Below, piece by piece: positions 1-15,296 of a stretch of 64,000 nucleotides of DNA (position 1 is the first letter of the stretch; each line of letters begins with the position of its first letter). The DNA is from Cristatella mucedo (taxonomy: Eukaryota > Bryozoa > Phylactolaemata > Cristatellidae). The position numbers and the translations under genes are program-made. The notes beneath the pieces were generated by a model. It did no database searches, was not told the origin of the DNA, and worked only from the letters and a program-made list of their open reading frames with translations. Location: NCBI GenBank assembly GCA_009760855.2, contig WPIO01000121.1, positions 1,037,501 through 1,101,500 on the forward strand, in the 5' to 3' direction.

Positions 1-404
1 CCGGAGAGAGAGAGAGAAGAGAGATGGGTTGGGCGGGGGAGGGGGGAGAGTGAGAGAGAGTGAGTGAGAGAGAGAGGGAGTAGAGGAGAGGCTTGTCCGA
101 GAGAGAGAGAGAGGAGAGGAGGAGGCGGAGGGGGGGCGAGTGGTGGACGATCGGGAGAGAGGGATTTTTTGAAGAGCCTTGTGGAGGGACGATGGGGCCA
201 AGTTTTCTTGAGAGAGAGAGAGAGAGGGAGAGAGAATCGTAGGGAGAAGGGATGATGAGGAGAGGAGAGGAGAGGAGGAGAGGGACGAGGGAGAGAGAGA
301 GAAGGAGAGGAGGAGGCATCAGAATGATCGGCTGAGGGAGAAAAGAGGGGGTTAGGGAAAGTGGAGAGATAGGACGGTGTGGGAATGAGGAGAGAAGAGA
401 GTTG

Positions 405-446
<42 letters not shown>

Positions 447-984
447 CGCGGCGGAGGCGGCGGAGGGTGGCCGGCAAACCTGGGATACGCCGGTCGACCC
501 GCTTGGCTCGCAGTTGCTATGACATCACTGCATACCACTGTTGCTATGACAGCGGCTCGACGCTCCTCGCGCTGATTCAGCGGTTCTCCTCCCTGAGCTC
601 AGAGCGGCAGAGGAGCGGCTTTCAGGATTTGACCGGATCCCCCCCCCTCCTCCCCGGGCGACGCCCGCGACGTCGAGTCCGGCAGGTTGGTCGGTCCTTT
701 TTACTGACCACCTGACAACAAGTGACGGCAACGGCCAGCCGCGAAGGCTCATCGGCCGCTATATATAGATGAGGCCGATAAATCAGCAGCTAAGCTTTTT
801 TTAATCCGGCGATGGAGCTAAACCCTGGACTACTACTCGTGACTAATGCGAAGGCCTCTTCAAAAATCACCCGGAAACCCTCTTCAGCCTCTTTATGGAA
901 ATTCTTATTTTATTCTATCTTACTTTCCATGTCAAGAGAGAGAGAGAGAGGGGGAGAGAGAGAGAGAGAGAGAGAGAGAGGAGG

Positions 985-1016
<32 letters not shown>

Positions 1017-1045
1017 GGGATAGAGGGGAGAGAGAGCGGAGCGGT
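1..1045. repeat. GA-rich low-complexity region with (GA)n runs
   Basis: Purine-rich + strand with (GA)n runs at about 1-310, 404-443 and 925-1040, separated by short unique sequence. Arg-Glu repeat ORFs here are microsatellite artefacts. No gene seen. Confidence 0.9.
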
Positions 1046-1940
1046 ACGGAGCGGAGCTCAGTGCCGCCCTGAATTGTCGCATGCGCAAGTCCCATAAGCA
1101 TCGAGCGGAATTAGTCCCACCCGGAAGCTTCTTTCGGCCAACCAATTGCTCCATTTGGAGAGGACTACTACGCAAAAACTAACGTAGCTAAGGCAATTCT
1201 AAAATTAGCGTCTTCAAAGAAAACGACGCACGCCGAAGGCATGTCGCTCTCTAGCGACCGAGTCGCCAGCGAGATGCGTGCGCTGCTCGATTTGTCGTTT
1301 GATGGCAGCGTTTGACGGCATTCCGTAAGACGTTCCGCTTCGGAGAAACGCGCCGCCGAAGCTCACCTGCCGGCGGCCGGAAGTGCGCCTGGGCTGTCAC
1401 TAGTGATAGTCACTAGAATAGTCACTAGTGACTGGTGCCCAATCGGCACCCGCTGCCGCGGAAAGCGACGCCCGCTCGGTGGAAGCGGAAGCGGTCTTAT
1501 GCTTTCGCTCGCCGAGGCGGCTTCGCTGCGGCTCTACTACGCATGCGCTCGACGCCGCAGCGCGATCCGAGGCGATCTGGTGCGGTCTCACTTTTGTGTC
1601 GGAAGTCCCATCACTCGCCTCGCCCACTTCCGCAGCAGAGCGAAACGTCGGCTAATGTTAATATTCGTGCATTTATTGATTAATGAATAATGCCCGAATA
1701 ACATGTATGTATTAATTTTAATTAATTATAATTAACTTATGCATTTAATGAAATGCAAAACCTTCGAGTGAACCATGGGTAGAGCAAAGTACCAACTTCC
1801 TGAAATTGCTGCTGGCCTTATGAGGCCTCCTCGGTGCTTCGCTAAGGTAAATTTAAGAGCTTATTTTTTATGTCGTTGAATTCATTTGTTATCTCATAAC
1901 CCTGCGGAGTTGCGGCGTAAAACCTTCTGCCTTTAAGCTA
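1046..1940. other. Unique DNA without a recognised gene
   Basis: GC-rich up to about 1650, then AT-rich. Short ORFs overlap in several frames without family matches. The upstream transporter exon (TM1) was looked for and not found here. Confidence 0.5.
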
Positions 1941-1944
1941 ATCA

Positions 1945-2075
1945 TTGGTTTGGTCGAGCGGTTAAGGTGCTCGCTCCGACCAAGGTCTGGCTGAGGTCGT
2001 GGGCTCGAGCCCCGAGGCATATGTGAAGCGCCTGAATAGAGATTAATTTTTTCTTGGGGCGCTATACACCTGAAT
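1945..2075 (+). mobile_element. SINE-A, tRNA-derived
   Basis: The tRNA-like head has an A-box-like TGGTCGAGCGGTTAAGG and a B-box-like GGGCTCGAGCCCC. The tail GAAGCGCCTGAATAGAGATT...GGGGCGCTATA resembles the 3' end of the local L2-like LINEs. It lies upstream of the transporter exon. Confidence 0.85.
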
Positions 2076-2532
2076 TATATTAACTTGTAGCTGTCTCCGA
2101 ATGAACGCAATAAAACGGCGTCATCCGCGGCCTGCTGCGGCGCATGAGAAACCGGGCGTATTTTCGCTTTTTATTTATTTCGCGTTTTTTTTCATATTTT
2201 TGGTTCTTCTCATCTTTACGTTTCGTTTTTTCATTTTTTCATTTTTTCATTCGTTTTAACTTCATTCTATTCGCTTCATTTTTCCGACGACATCGGCCTC
2301 AATGAGCCATGACGCACGAGCCGTCACCGAGCCCCTTACAGCTGTGCCGCTGAACCCTGCGATCGCTGCCCCTGACCCCAGGGGCGAGTTTGAGGGCGAG
2401 TCGAGCTCTCCGAGCGCGCTCGCATGCGCGAAGCTGCTCAGAGAGCTCCGAGCAGCTTTGCGCATGCGAGCGCGCGCAGTCTGCGCCACCGCACCGTCGT
2501 CTTCATCTTCGTCACCTTCGTCGACGTCGCAG

Positions 2533-5796
<3,264 letters not shown>

Positions 5797-5981
5797 GGCC
5801 AAGGTCAATGCCGTCAGTGTCAAGGTCGACGTCGAGGTAAAGATCGGCAAAAGGTCAAGGTTGTGACACACCCCCCTCGAGCCTCACTGCTGGCACCGGC
5901 CGTACAGAGGCACGAGGCATCCACTGCCGAATGGCAAGGTCGTCACACCGACGACGACCGATGACGCCGACGACGACGGCG

Positions 5982-6021
5982 GCGTCAAATGCGCACGCTG
6001 GCGAGCGTGCGCATTTGACGC
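5982..6021. repeat. Perfect 18-bp inverted repeat (hairpin, 4-nt loop)
   Basis: Arms 5982-5999 and 6004-6021 are exact reverse complements (GCGTCAAATGCGCACGCT) around a GGCG loop, about 190 bp beyond the transporter stop codon. Confidence 0.9.
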
Positions 6022-7690
6022 ATTCAGACCGGCCGCTCGTCGACGGCGCAGGACGCGGGCGCGCGGCAGGCAGCTCGATCCGTCTGCTACCACTTCCGCT
6101 CTCCCTTCCGGCCGCCGGTGCGGCTCGCAGCCCGCCTTCAGCGGGAGCGGCGGAAGTCGTGGGAGCTGGGAGCAGGACGAGCCGCTGCGCACCCGGACGA
6201 CTCGGCGCTGGCGCGTGAGACGAGAGCCGGCGCCGACGCCGACGTCTCAACTGCAGCGGTGTCACTTCTCTAGCCAGCGAAATGCCTCGGCCGCGGCCAA
6301 GCTGCCACTCGATAATGGTTTGACAGCCCGCCGGACGACGATTGAGTTTGACATTTGAACATTTGAACTTGACACTTGACGATTTGATTCGACATTGCCA
6401 GCTCATCGCGCCTCGCGCTCCAGCGCTTGGCGCCGCGGCAGCGGCTGCGGCTGCTTGTGCCGCGGCGGCGCAGCCTTTTTGGCATACGCGCGAATCCGAC
6501 GAGGCTGCGGCGAACGTACGGCGACGGTTTGCGCGGGAACGGACAGGCGGCCGGTGGCCCCACACTGCCGTCACATCCGGCGAGACTGCGTCGCCGCTGC
6601 ACATTCCCTGGCGCAGCCAGGGCAGAGAAGGTCACGTGCCTAGACACGTGTCGATCCGCAGGACGACGACGATGCGCAATGCCAGTTTCCTGGCGCAATG
6701 GCGGTGCGCCACGCGATGCATTTCGCGGCGAAAAAAAAGGAAGAAATTTGTTAAAAAAACGACGGCTTTTGGGACGACGTGCGCAATGCAATGCAAAGCG
6801 AAGTGCACGGCCTGCAAAAAAAAGGAAAACCGACGATCGACTTGTTTCGCTCGAAACGAGCAGCAGCGCATCGACACGCGAAGCGCTGCTGCCCGCGCTG
6901 TCACTCGCTGCCTCGTTTCGAGCTGATTGAGCGTCCGCGCGTTCGTTCAGCGCGCGCTCGCTCTCGCGAGATTCGCCCTGGCAATCTGTCGCTGACTTGA
7001 GACTCCACAGCTCGCGACTCCTTCGACGCAGCTGAGATCGGAGGAGGGAGAATGAGATCGGAGGACGGAGAAGGAGATCGGAGAAGGGAGGAGGATATCG
7101 GAGAAGGGAGAAGGAGATCGGAAGAGGGAGAAGGAGATTTGAGGAGGGAGGAAGAGATCGGAGGAGGGAGAAAGAGATCAGAGAAGGAGAAGCGTCGTCG
7201 TCGTCATCGCACCGATTCTCTCGGCGACAGCAGGACGGTTCATTGGCTCTGCCAAGTCTTCCGTCGAACTTCCAGCGCGCGAGCGCGGCAAAAGAAGAAG
7301 CCTGGCACGCCGGCAAAAAACAAGATGGCGGACGAGCCTCTCGTTCGCCACCGCCGCCGCCGCCGCCTCCTTCGGTCCGCTGCCGACGGCGAGGCGCTTC
7401 TGCCCGCGCGGCAGTAGCGCGCGAGCCAAAGTCATCCGCCGCCGAAGCGACTCTTACCAGCCGGCCAGAGAGTATTTTTCAAGCGTGGCGCGTTCGAGCT
7501 CAAGCGTGCGCGCATCTCTTCGTTCGCGAAGAATAAAATAAAGGTCGGTCTGTCTTTCTGTCTGCGTCGTGGGTTGGCGTTATCCTGTCGTGCTCTCCGG
7601 CGTAAGCTACAAAGACCCGGTCAAAGGTCAAGGCCTGTGCAGCAGCTTGTTCGTTCGAGACACGCGTCTCTTGGCGGCTCACTCCTTCGC
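6022..7690. other. GC-rich region without a recognised gene
   Basis: Several overlapping long ORFs on both strands (longest 6270-7316 on -, 348 codons) have no family motif and include minisatellite-coded repeats. A GA-rich minisatellite (GAGATCGGAGGAGGGAGAAG type) spans about 7035-7195. AATAAA occurs twice near 7532. Confidence 0.4.
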
Positions 7691-7697
7691 GCTGACG

Positions 7698-7800
7698 CTA
7701 GTAATAATAATAATAATAATGCACTTGATAAGCGCCCTCAGAGAACTTAATCTCTTTCTAGGCGCTTTACATTTGCTGCAAAGGGAAATGCAATTGACTA
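7698..7800 (-). mobile_element. L2-like LINE 3' tail
   Basis: (AAT)n then TGCACTTGATAAGCGCCCTCAG and TCTTTCTAGGCGCTTTACA on the + strand, i.e. a - strand copy truncated to its 3' UTR. Confidence 0.85.
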
Positions 7801-7904
7801 GTGCGCTCTCTTGTCTCGGGAGGCGAGTGCTTTTATCGCTGGCCTCTGCTGGCGAAGTGGCTGGCTTGCCTAAGAATTCAACTAGCTTCCTGGTTGGTGG
7901 TCTC

Positions 7905-8345
7905 GGCTAGATTATTGCGATTCCATTTGTGCTGGGCTACCGAAACTAATCCGGGAGGTTCAGCCATCGTATGTCTACGTTGCAGAAGGTGGTGCGGCGA
8001 CGTCTTATGGTTGATCATCGGGTGCAAAGCCACGTATTCTTACGCTGACCCACAAGGTCAAGGCCAAGGCTCCACACCGGCTTGCCTCTCCGTCACACCT
8101 GCCGCTGCAGTTTCGGCCTCCTCGTGCCCTCGGGTTCTCTGTGGACAGTAAATTAGCAGTTCCATTCTTGCGCCTAAAGACCATTTGGCGACAGGAGCTT
8201 TCGCTCTGCACGTCATAGACTTCGGGAACTTGCTCCCACGATTCTTACGCAAAGACATGCAATCTCCGGCTGCCCTGCACTGCGGTGCCTCCTTTCCTGA
8301 GCTACTCACCGAAAGCTGCTGAAGCATCGAATGCTGCAGAAAACT
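7905..8345 (+). mobile_element. LINE fragment, family B (ORF2 C-terminal part)
   Basis: Matches in order the better copy at 53.7-54.5 kb (GGGCTACC.AA, CTTACGCTGACCCACAAGG, GACAGTAAATTAGC, GGCGACAG.AGCTTT), with deletions and frameshifts. A degenerate non-LTR element. Confidence 0.7.
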
Positions 8346-8404
8346 CTCGCGCCTAACTCTCCCACTCTGTCTCTTTGTGTAGCTACAGACACGAAGCTAC
8401 TTAC

Positions 8405-8490
8405 ACCATCATCGCCCATGAGGTAACGCGCGCCCTCTTGACGACCGAGGTCGTGGGTTTGAATCCTGCAACGGGGCTTCGCTCCTCCGA
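8405..8490 (+). mobile_element. SINE-B head fragment
   Basis: CCCATGAGGTAACGCG... and GACCGAGGTCGTGGGTTTGAATCCTG match the tRNA-like head of SINE-B (B-box-like GGTTTGAATCC). The body is missing. Confidence 0.55.
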
Positions 8491-8499
8491 TGCCAGCTG

Positions 8500-9635
8500 G
8501 AAGTCAACTGGTGGTGATGATATTACCAAGTCTTATAGCGTCGTCGTCTCCGGCGGCTCCACCGCCGCGAGTTCGCAAATGAGGCTGCTGATTTAATCAT
8601 TTAAATTTAATCATTTTAATCATCGGCCAATCATTTATTTATTTATTTATCCTTTCGATCGATCGGCTTCATGCTTTCATTCATCGGCATCATGCTGTCC
8701 ACGCAGACGTCATTCTTATTGTGCATTACATCAGAGAGTCGCCGCCGCCGCCGAGTCACCTCCGCCGCCGCTGCGCGCCGACGACGGGCCGCTGGCTTTT
8801 CTTTCAGCCTCGGCTTTTCAGTAGCGCACTCGGCTCGTTGTAGCCGCTCGCAGCGCGCAACTTGGAGGCCGCCACTTGCGACGCTCGACACTCGGTCACG
8901 TGGACACGACAGGTGGACACGCGCTGCGCCTGCGGCCATTCCGAGGCTGCGAACGACGGAGTGACGACGGAGGACCTGCAGACCGGATGCAACGATGGAC
9001 GCAGCGGGTGCAGCAGCATTCCGCTACGAATGTCACGGCCGTCACAAGCCGCTCGCGCCGCGTCCTCTCCGTACGGAGCAGCGTTTGACATCGGCAGACA
9101 TCGACCGTCGGGACGATGCTGTTGCCACGACAGGCGGGACGCGTTGCCGCCGCATCATCGTGTGTGCATCGTCGTGCTGAACGCAACATTCGAAGGGAAT
9201 CGATGTCGAGAATCGAAAGGAAGAAGGAGGCGAAGAATGAGCGAAAGGCCTCGATACTTAAGGAACAACTGAAACGAGTTCGCTTCTGGAGAAAGAATTG
9301 TTCGCGAGACGCACGCTCAGACGAGTCAGGCTCGTGCTCAGGCAGCAGCGCTTTAGCTCGCTGACAGCTGTGTAGCTGAAGCGCACCTTACGGGTGATCT
9401 GTATCGTATTCGTCGAATCCAAATAAAGTGACGTTAAGACGTTCATTCGGCCTAATCGACCTAAAGTCTCCGGCGGAGGCCTCAAATTGGCTAGTCCACT
9501 TAGACCTTCTTAGCGCATTAAGAGGTGCGCCAGCGCCACGTCCGTCCGTCGCGTTTGCAGCGCCTGTTATGTGTCTGCGACGCCGGATTTATCATAGTCT
9601 ATCATAGTATATTATACTCTATCTATGTGCGGCAG
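8500..9635. other. Region without a confident gene
   Basis: GC-rich, with short ORFs in all frames and an ATTT-rich patch at about 8580-8650. Apart from the small ORF plus poly(A) signal at 9203-9427, nothing could be supported. Confidence 0.4.
9203..9364 (+). other. Small basic ORF followed by a poly(A) signal
   Basis: An ORF with MSRIERKKEAKNERKASILK and a Lys/Arg-rich continuation ends at 9364, and AATAAA follows at 9422-9427. It could be a terminal exon or a small protein gene. No splice acceptor or homologue is recognised, and the reading frame extends upstream to 9116. Low confidence. Confidence 0.2.
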
Positions 9636-9639
9636 AGAG

Positions 9640-9697
9640 AGAGACAGATACAGGGAGATACAGGGAGACGGAGACACAGAGAGAGACAAAGAGAGAC

Positions 9698-9795
<98 letters not shown>

Positions 9796-9840
9796 ACACA
9801 CACACATACGCAGAGAGATAGAGAGAGAAAGAGAGAGAAC
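9640..9840 (+). repeat. (GA)n array ending in (CA)n
   Basis: GACAGAGAGA-type repeats grade into pure (GA)n, then (CA)6 at about 9791-9806. Confidence 0.95.
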
Positions 9841-10286
9841 CACACTTGGTTTCGCGCTCGGTGTTTGGCTGATGAGGCGTCGAGCCGGCGCCGAGTCGAG
9901 CCGTGAACAGACTTGAATTGAACTCGCTGTATCAACCATATCTCTTTCATATCACAGAGTGTTCCCGTGTCCTTGCCCGTGTCCTTTGCACGTCACCTGA
10001 TCTCGGATCTGCCAGCAGTTCTTCTTAGCGGAGCCTGATGTGAGCTGCTAAGCATCTAGAATCATCTTCCAACATGTTGACACAATTACTAAGACTTGAC
10101 TTCATGTTCATGTCAAGCTTCTTTCAGTGAGGAACCTCCTGATTATTATAATTATTATTATTGTTTATTATTTTATTTATTAATCTTATAATATTAATTT
10201 TACTTTCTTGTATGAGGTTCACATTGTTCGCGCATTTTATAACTACTAATGCTGACTAATATTTGGAGCGCCAACATAGTCTAAGC

Positions 10287-10330
<44 letters not shown>
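10287..10330. repeat. (CT)n microsatellite
   Basis: About 44 bp of pure (CT)n on the + strand. Confidence 0.95.
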
Positions 10331-10334
<4 letters not shown>

Positions 10335-12635
10335 CTTTAAGTCACATTCTCTAATTCTCAAAGTAGAAAAAATTGTAGCAAACAGTTTTCCCGGACCGAT
10401 GGAAAGAACCGGATGGTTGTGCTTAAATTTCGTTTTTGACAAGAAGGCACTGCGTCCGATACGACCGCTAGTCACGTTGGCTGGGCCAAACGTTTACTCT
10501 TAAGTTTGTTTCGCACTCCTTTGCTTACTCTTAAGTCAGGCCAAGGGTTACGGCTTGCACTTCTCTTGAAGGAATTCTTCTCATGCAGTATTTCAAAAAG
10601 AGAAACGATGCCGTTGCTGTCCATCTTCAGTAAGAATAAAAGTCAAGCATTTACTAATGTAGCACCCGGATTTAATCTCTTAATCTTAATTTCAGCAAAA
10701 TCACGCCCAGGACAAATTCACGAGGACGGAGCAAGAGCTGCCAGGAGTAATTCGCTTTTCCTTCAGAAACCGGGCGCTGAGTCCGATACGAGGAGTCTAA
10801 TACGAGCGCTGGTCGGTCGCGTTGGCCGAGAGGCCACGTCTACGCCACACCCACCAGCAGCAACAGACGATCACGCGCTCGCCGATTTCTGCCCGTTCTG
10901 CGCGTGACTTCTTGCGTTGCGCGGGCGGATGTCGTCACGATGTGACGCGCCAAGCGAAGCGATGCGCGCCTTTTCAACTGGTGCGGTGGCGTTGATTATA
11001 CGCGAACGCAGCCAACTTTCTGCTAGGGGCACCGTGCCCGTAACAGGAAGTTTAACATGGCATCCGGTGGCATCTGCTTATATTTACATGAAGTAAACAC
11101 GCCCAGTCAACGTCCTTTCGGTCTAGATTTGACGATTTAGGGCTTGGAGCTAATGATTTTGCGTTTGGCGCTTAGGATTTAGGATTTTGGGGCTGGAATT
11201 TATCTGAATTCAAGGTTTGCGATTCAAGGAGAAAGTCTAAATCGAAAAGATATATGCATGCTGTCCTGGCTTGTTTTGACCGGGTGTTGAGGAAAGCGAT
11301 TTGCTAGTCTTTAATGACAGAGGTCGAAGTGCTCGCATTTTGACTACCAAGTTCGTGGGCTCGAGTCATTGGGCATGTGCGAAGCGTCTCGTCGCGCCCC
11401 TTAGTTCGGTCACTTGGGATGCTTTGCAATAGAATTATAATGTTATTATCATTATTATATTCGATAAAAAGGTGTCTGCCTAATTTACATCATAAAGAAG
11501 TCGGCTACCGTGTTATTTTCCTGTTTCGGACACAGTGCCTCTGCGCGAAAAACGGTGGCGCCTAATGGCGCTGTCTCGCTGTAATGGGCGCCACCGCGCG
11601 CTCTCGGCTAAGCCGAGCGCTTATCGCTCGCGGTCAAACGAAAGTCGCTCCGTCGCCGTGCGGCGGAGCGACCTGGAAACGCGCGCGACGCCAGCAGCAA
11701 CCGATTGGCAGCGGCCGCCATCGCGGCTATCGTGGTCGCGGCGCTGACGCACCCGCCGCCGCACTCGCCGCTGGCTCTCCGCCTCCTTCCGTCTGAATCA
11801 CCGCTGTGGCGGCGGCGGCCGTGGAAACTAGCCGCGGTCGGGCTTTCGGTTTATTCTGGGCCCTCATCACCCGGCGATGCGCGCGAAAAGAGAAGATACG
11901 CGCACTGATCGTTCGCCGAAGCCTCGGCGCTCCCGCTCGCGACTGCGTCGGAATGCACGCGCCGCCAGGAGTTCAAGGCCGCTCAGAGAGGTCAAGGCCG
12001 CTCAGAGGCGCCATTCGTCGCCGCCGACTCGGCGCTCCCGCTCTCTGCGCGGCCTTGAACTCTGCCGCCGCTCTCTGCGCGCGGATCGGGTATAATGTGC
12101 ATTACGTTGCATCGAGAGCTTAGCGATGCGAGCCATGCCGGTGACCTGACGAGCTGACGCCGGCGCCGGCGGCCAGCCTTCGGAGAGAGAGGGCGGGCTG
12201 CGGCGGCGGCTCCACCTCCGGCGCCGCCGTTGGCAACGGCGCCGCAGCAAAAGCTGTCGCTCGCTCGCGAGCAGCTGGCGACGATCGGCCGACGGATGGA
12301 TACCGCTCGTTGCCCGATCGTCGCCCGCCGCAGCTCAAATTGACTAGCTCGTCGAAGCCGGAACCGGAACCGTAACGACGAAGCCTCTGCTTGACGCTTG
12401 CAGCGCTGGCGCTGAAGGGTGGTCAGGTTGGTTTCGTTCCTTAAAACAAAACGGCGGAACCGACGCTGCGCCGAGCCGGCGCAGCGTCGGGAGAGATGCA
12501 ATGACGGCGCGACGCGATTTCAAATCGAGCGTCTTCTCGGCGCTTTCTCTCAATCTGCACACGCAATCGCTCTCTCACCCCTGACCCCTCTCCCAGAATT
12601 CGCTTTACCTTTACTCCCTCTCGTGCATTCTACCA
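10331..12635. other. Region without a recognised gene
   Basis: A diverged SINE-A-like fragment is suggested near 11315-11395 (GTGGGCTCGAGTC...GCGAAGCGTCTC). 11.6-12.5 kb is very GC-rich with Arg/Ser-rich ORFs on both strands but no splice-consistent coding signal. Confidence 0.4.
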
Positions 12636-12641
12636 TGCACA

Positions 12642-12836
<195 letters not shown>

Positions 12837-13336
12837 TGACTCACTCACTCACGCGCACGCTTTCTTGCGCCCGCTCGCTCTCCCGATTCACCTTGACATT
12901 CCCGATCGATTCACCTCGACCTCTCGTCAACGCGCACGCTTCAGGCGCACAGCCCGTGCTGCGGATACGAGCCCGTCGTAGCACGAAACAAGGAAACGCA
13001 AAAACCCGACTGAACGCTCCGGCACAAATCGGCACCAAGTCCGCGAAGGCCTCGGGGTATTTTTGTATTTCGAAAGCGCCCTCTCTCGGTCCGGCGCGTT
13101 ACCGAGCCAACAGCTGCCTGCGTGCGGCCTTGCGGCCTGCGCTCCTGCAAAACTCGGCAAAATGCAAGTCGTCCTCATCAAAGGACCCTGCCATAAAGGC
13201 GCATCAATTAAAGGGCCATAAACGGACATTGAACGGCAGTTTCACCCAAAAAGGACATAGTTCAGTGGCTCGCCAGCGAGCAGACATTGGGACATTGACC
13301 GCGACGTTGCCAAAGCACGAACATCAGGCCACGCCG

Positions 13337-13353
13337 ATGATGATGATGACGAT

Positions 13354-13385
<32 letters not shown>

Positions 13386-13388
13386 TGC
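13337..13388. repeat. (GATGAC)-type trinucleotide repeat
   Basis: Alternating GATGATGAC/GACGACGAC units, about 50 bp. Confidence 0.85.
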
Positions 13389-13621
13389 TCTATATTCTGC
13401 TGTTGCTGCTGCGTGGCTTTCATGAGCTTCCATGAAGCTTCCATGAAGTGCTCGCCAGCAGCTCGCAGCAGCAGCTTCTGCCCTTCTTCGCGACCTTTTC
13501 TGCTTCCTTTTCTTTTCCCTCTCTCCGCCATCTCCTGCCGCCATATCCTTACGCCATCGTCTTCCGCCATCTCCTCACGCTAGCCGTCTCCTCTCCGGCC
13601 TCCTTCAGAGTTTTCTTCCGT

Positions 13622-13850
13622 ATAATAATAATAATAATAATAATGGTAATAATAATACCTTAGTATATCGTCCTCGGAGAACGCAATCTCTTTCTAGACG
13701 CTTTGTAGATGCTGTATAGGAAGCGTGAGCGAATGGCTCGTGGTCACGTGAGCGAATGGCTCGCGGTAGCTCAACGTCAATAAAAGTAGCAGTGTTAGAA
13801 GTGACGTGCACACGGATTAGCGTGCAAATATGATTAGTGGCAGCACGCAC
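13622..13850 (-). mobile_element. L2-like LINE 3' UTR
   Basis: The (AAT)n tail at 13622-13645 precedes TCGTCCTCGGAGAACGCAATC and TCTTTCTAGACGCTTTGTAG. Farther in, GACGTGCACACGGATTAGCG and GTGGCAGCACGCACAATG match the LINE 3' UTR. A short duplicated unique stretch interrupts it. Confidence 0.75.
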
Positions 13851-14557
13851 AATGTAATAAACTGAAGATGCACAGCGAGCCTAAGAGGGCCATAGCTCGA
13901 CCCGCGCGCTGCACAGCTCGCCTGTAAGCTACTGCGAAACTCTCCATTGCGAAAGGTGAACCGCTCATGCGAGTGAGACCTGGCAGCCGCGCGATCACGT
14001 GCCTGGTCACGACAGAACGCGCTTCTGGCACATTTCCGGCGGCTCTCGATTGGCTCAAAACTCGCGCACACCTGAATGCTGCGACGCAGCTCTCGCTCGG
14101 CCTCGGCCTCGGCGGGGCGAGGTGCGAGGTGCCGCGGGTCAAAGGTCAAAGGACTGCCAACGTGGATGCTACTGGTCGCGATCAGCGTGCGCCCCAGCGC
14201 GCTGCTGGTGACTCCTGAGTTTACCAAACGCCTTTCGGATGGATGGAGTCGAAATGCGCTATACAAGGCAGCAAGTGGGAGCAGCGAAGAGCACGCGTGC
14301 GAGAAACTGAAGAGCGCGTGACCTTCTCACTTCCGCTAGCCTTCTCACTTCCGCTAACCTCCCGAGCTTCCTTCTATCTGCTGCAACAGAGGAGCACATG
14401 TTCTAGTTGTACTTGCATATACTGTATATGTTTGTATATACGTACGTATATGTGCGAATACGTTTACATATATATATATATATTTATTTATTTATTTAAA
14501 TAGTGCTTAGATACGTGCTTTGTTGCAAAAAAATATATATATGCTTTGCATCCTAAG

Positions 14558-14610
<53 letters not shown>

Positions 14611-14631
14611 GCAAGTACATATATAGTAGCA

Positions 14632-14673
<42 letters not shown>

Positions 14674-15290
14674 AATGTATGCTTTGTATCTAAACACCTT
14701 GTGAGAGATACGCTTTTCGACCGGAGTCCCATTATAATTCGTGAGATCGTGTCTCGTTTGCGAAGATCGGACGGCCTGGCGGCCTCTCGTTTCCACGCAG
14801 AGTCACTCCTTCACTGCGTAAACGACTCATTTTGAACTAGCGCGGTCGCAAAAGTAAGTGGAACCAAACTAACTCTGCTGCAAACCAGGATCTCGGCCGC
14901 TCGCCGCCGCTTTATGCGGCCTTCTCCTTCTGGTCTACGGCCAATTCAGCAGGGACAATTGCTGCCCAATCTCACTCGTTCGCTTCGGCTAAATGGCTAC
15001 ATTAAGTTACTGCTTGTTAAAGAGAAACGTCTCCAGGAAACTGCAGATTGTCAGCCGCATTAATTTAAGACGCTCCTTTACAAAAAAAACTTGGCCGCTG
15101 CTGGGGGTGGGTGATGGCAGTTGCATCAGCTAATGAGATTTTCACCGCAGAATTACTTAGTGCTGATAGGGCAACGATTTAAGCAGCCAGTGTGTTAGGC
15201 TCCAAGAGAAAGTATTATTATCTTCTTGATCTAATTGCTCTCATTTTTTTAGATTAGAATAAGTGGCATTGAAGCTCCGCTAATAATAGT
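13851..15290. other. Region without a recognised gene
   Basis: Holds AT-rich (TA)n tracts at about 14467-14490 and 14563-14665 and otherwise unique AT/GC-mixed DNA. No coding signal supported. Confidence 0.5.
14136..14148 (+). promoter_or_regulatory. Direct-repeat-1 nuclear receptor site (candidate)
   Basis: GGGTCAAAGGTCA is a DR1 arrangement of two nuclear receptor half-sites, the type bound by HNF4 or RXR heterodimers in animals. There is no nearby gene to assign it to, so function is speculative. Confidence 0.3.
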
Positions 15291-15296
15291 GACAAG

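Noticed and set aside
1945-2020. tRNA genes suggested by A- and B-box motifs here and at 3.9, 17.4, 50.9 and 59.2 kb
   Set aside because: The heads recur with common non-tRNA tails, do not fold into full cloverleaves with proper acceptor stems by eye, and are spread as repeats, so they are SINEs.
6270-7316. 348-codon - strand ORF
   Set aside because: The composition is typical of GC-rich noncoding DNA, part of it is coded by the GA-rich minisatellite, and the start context and homology are lacking.
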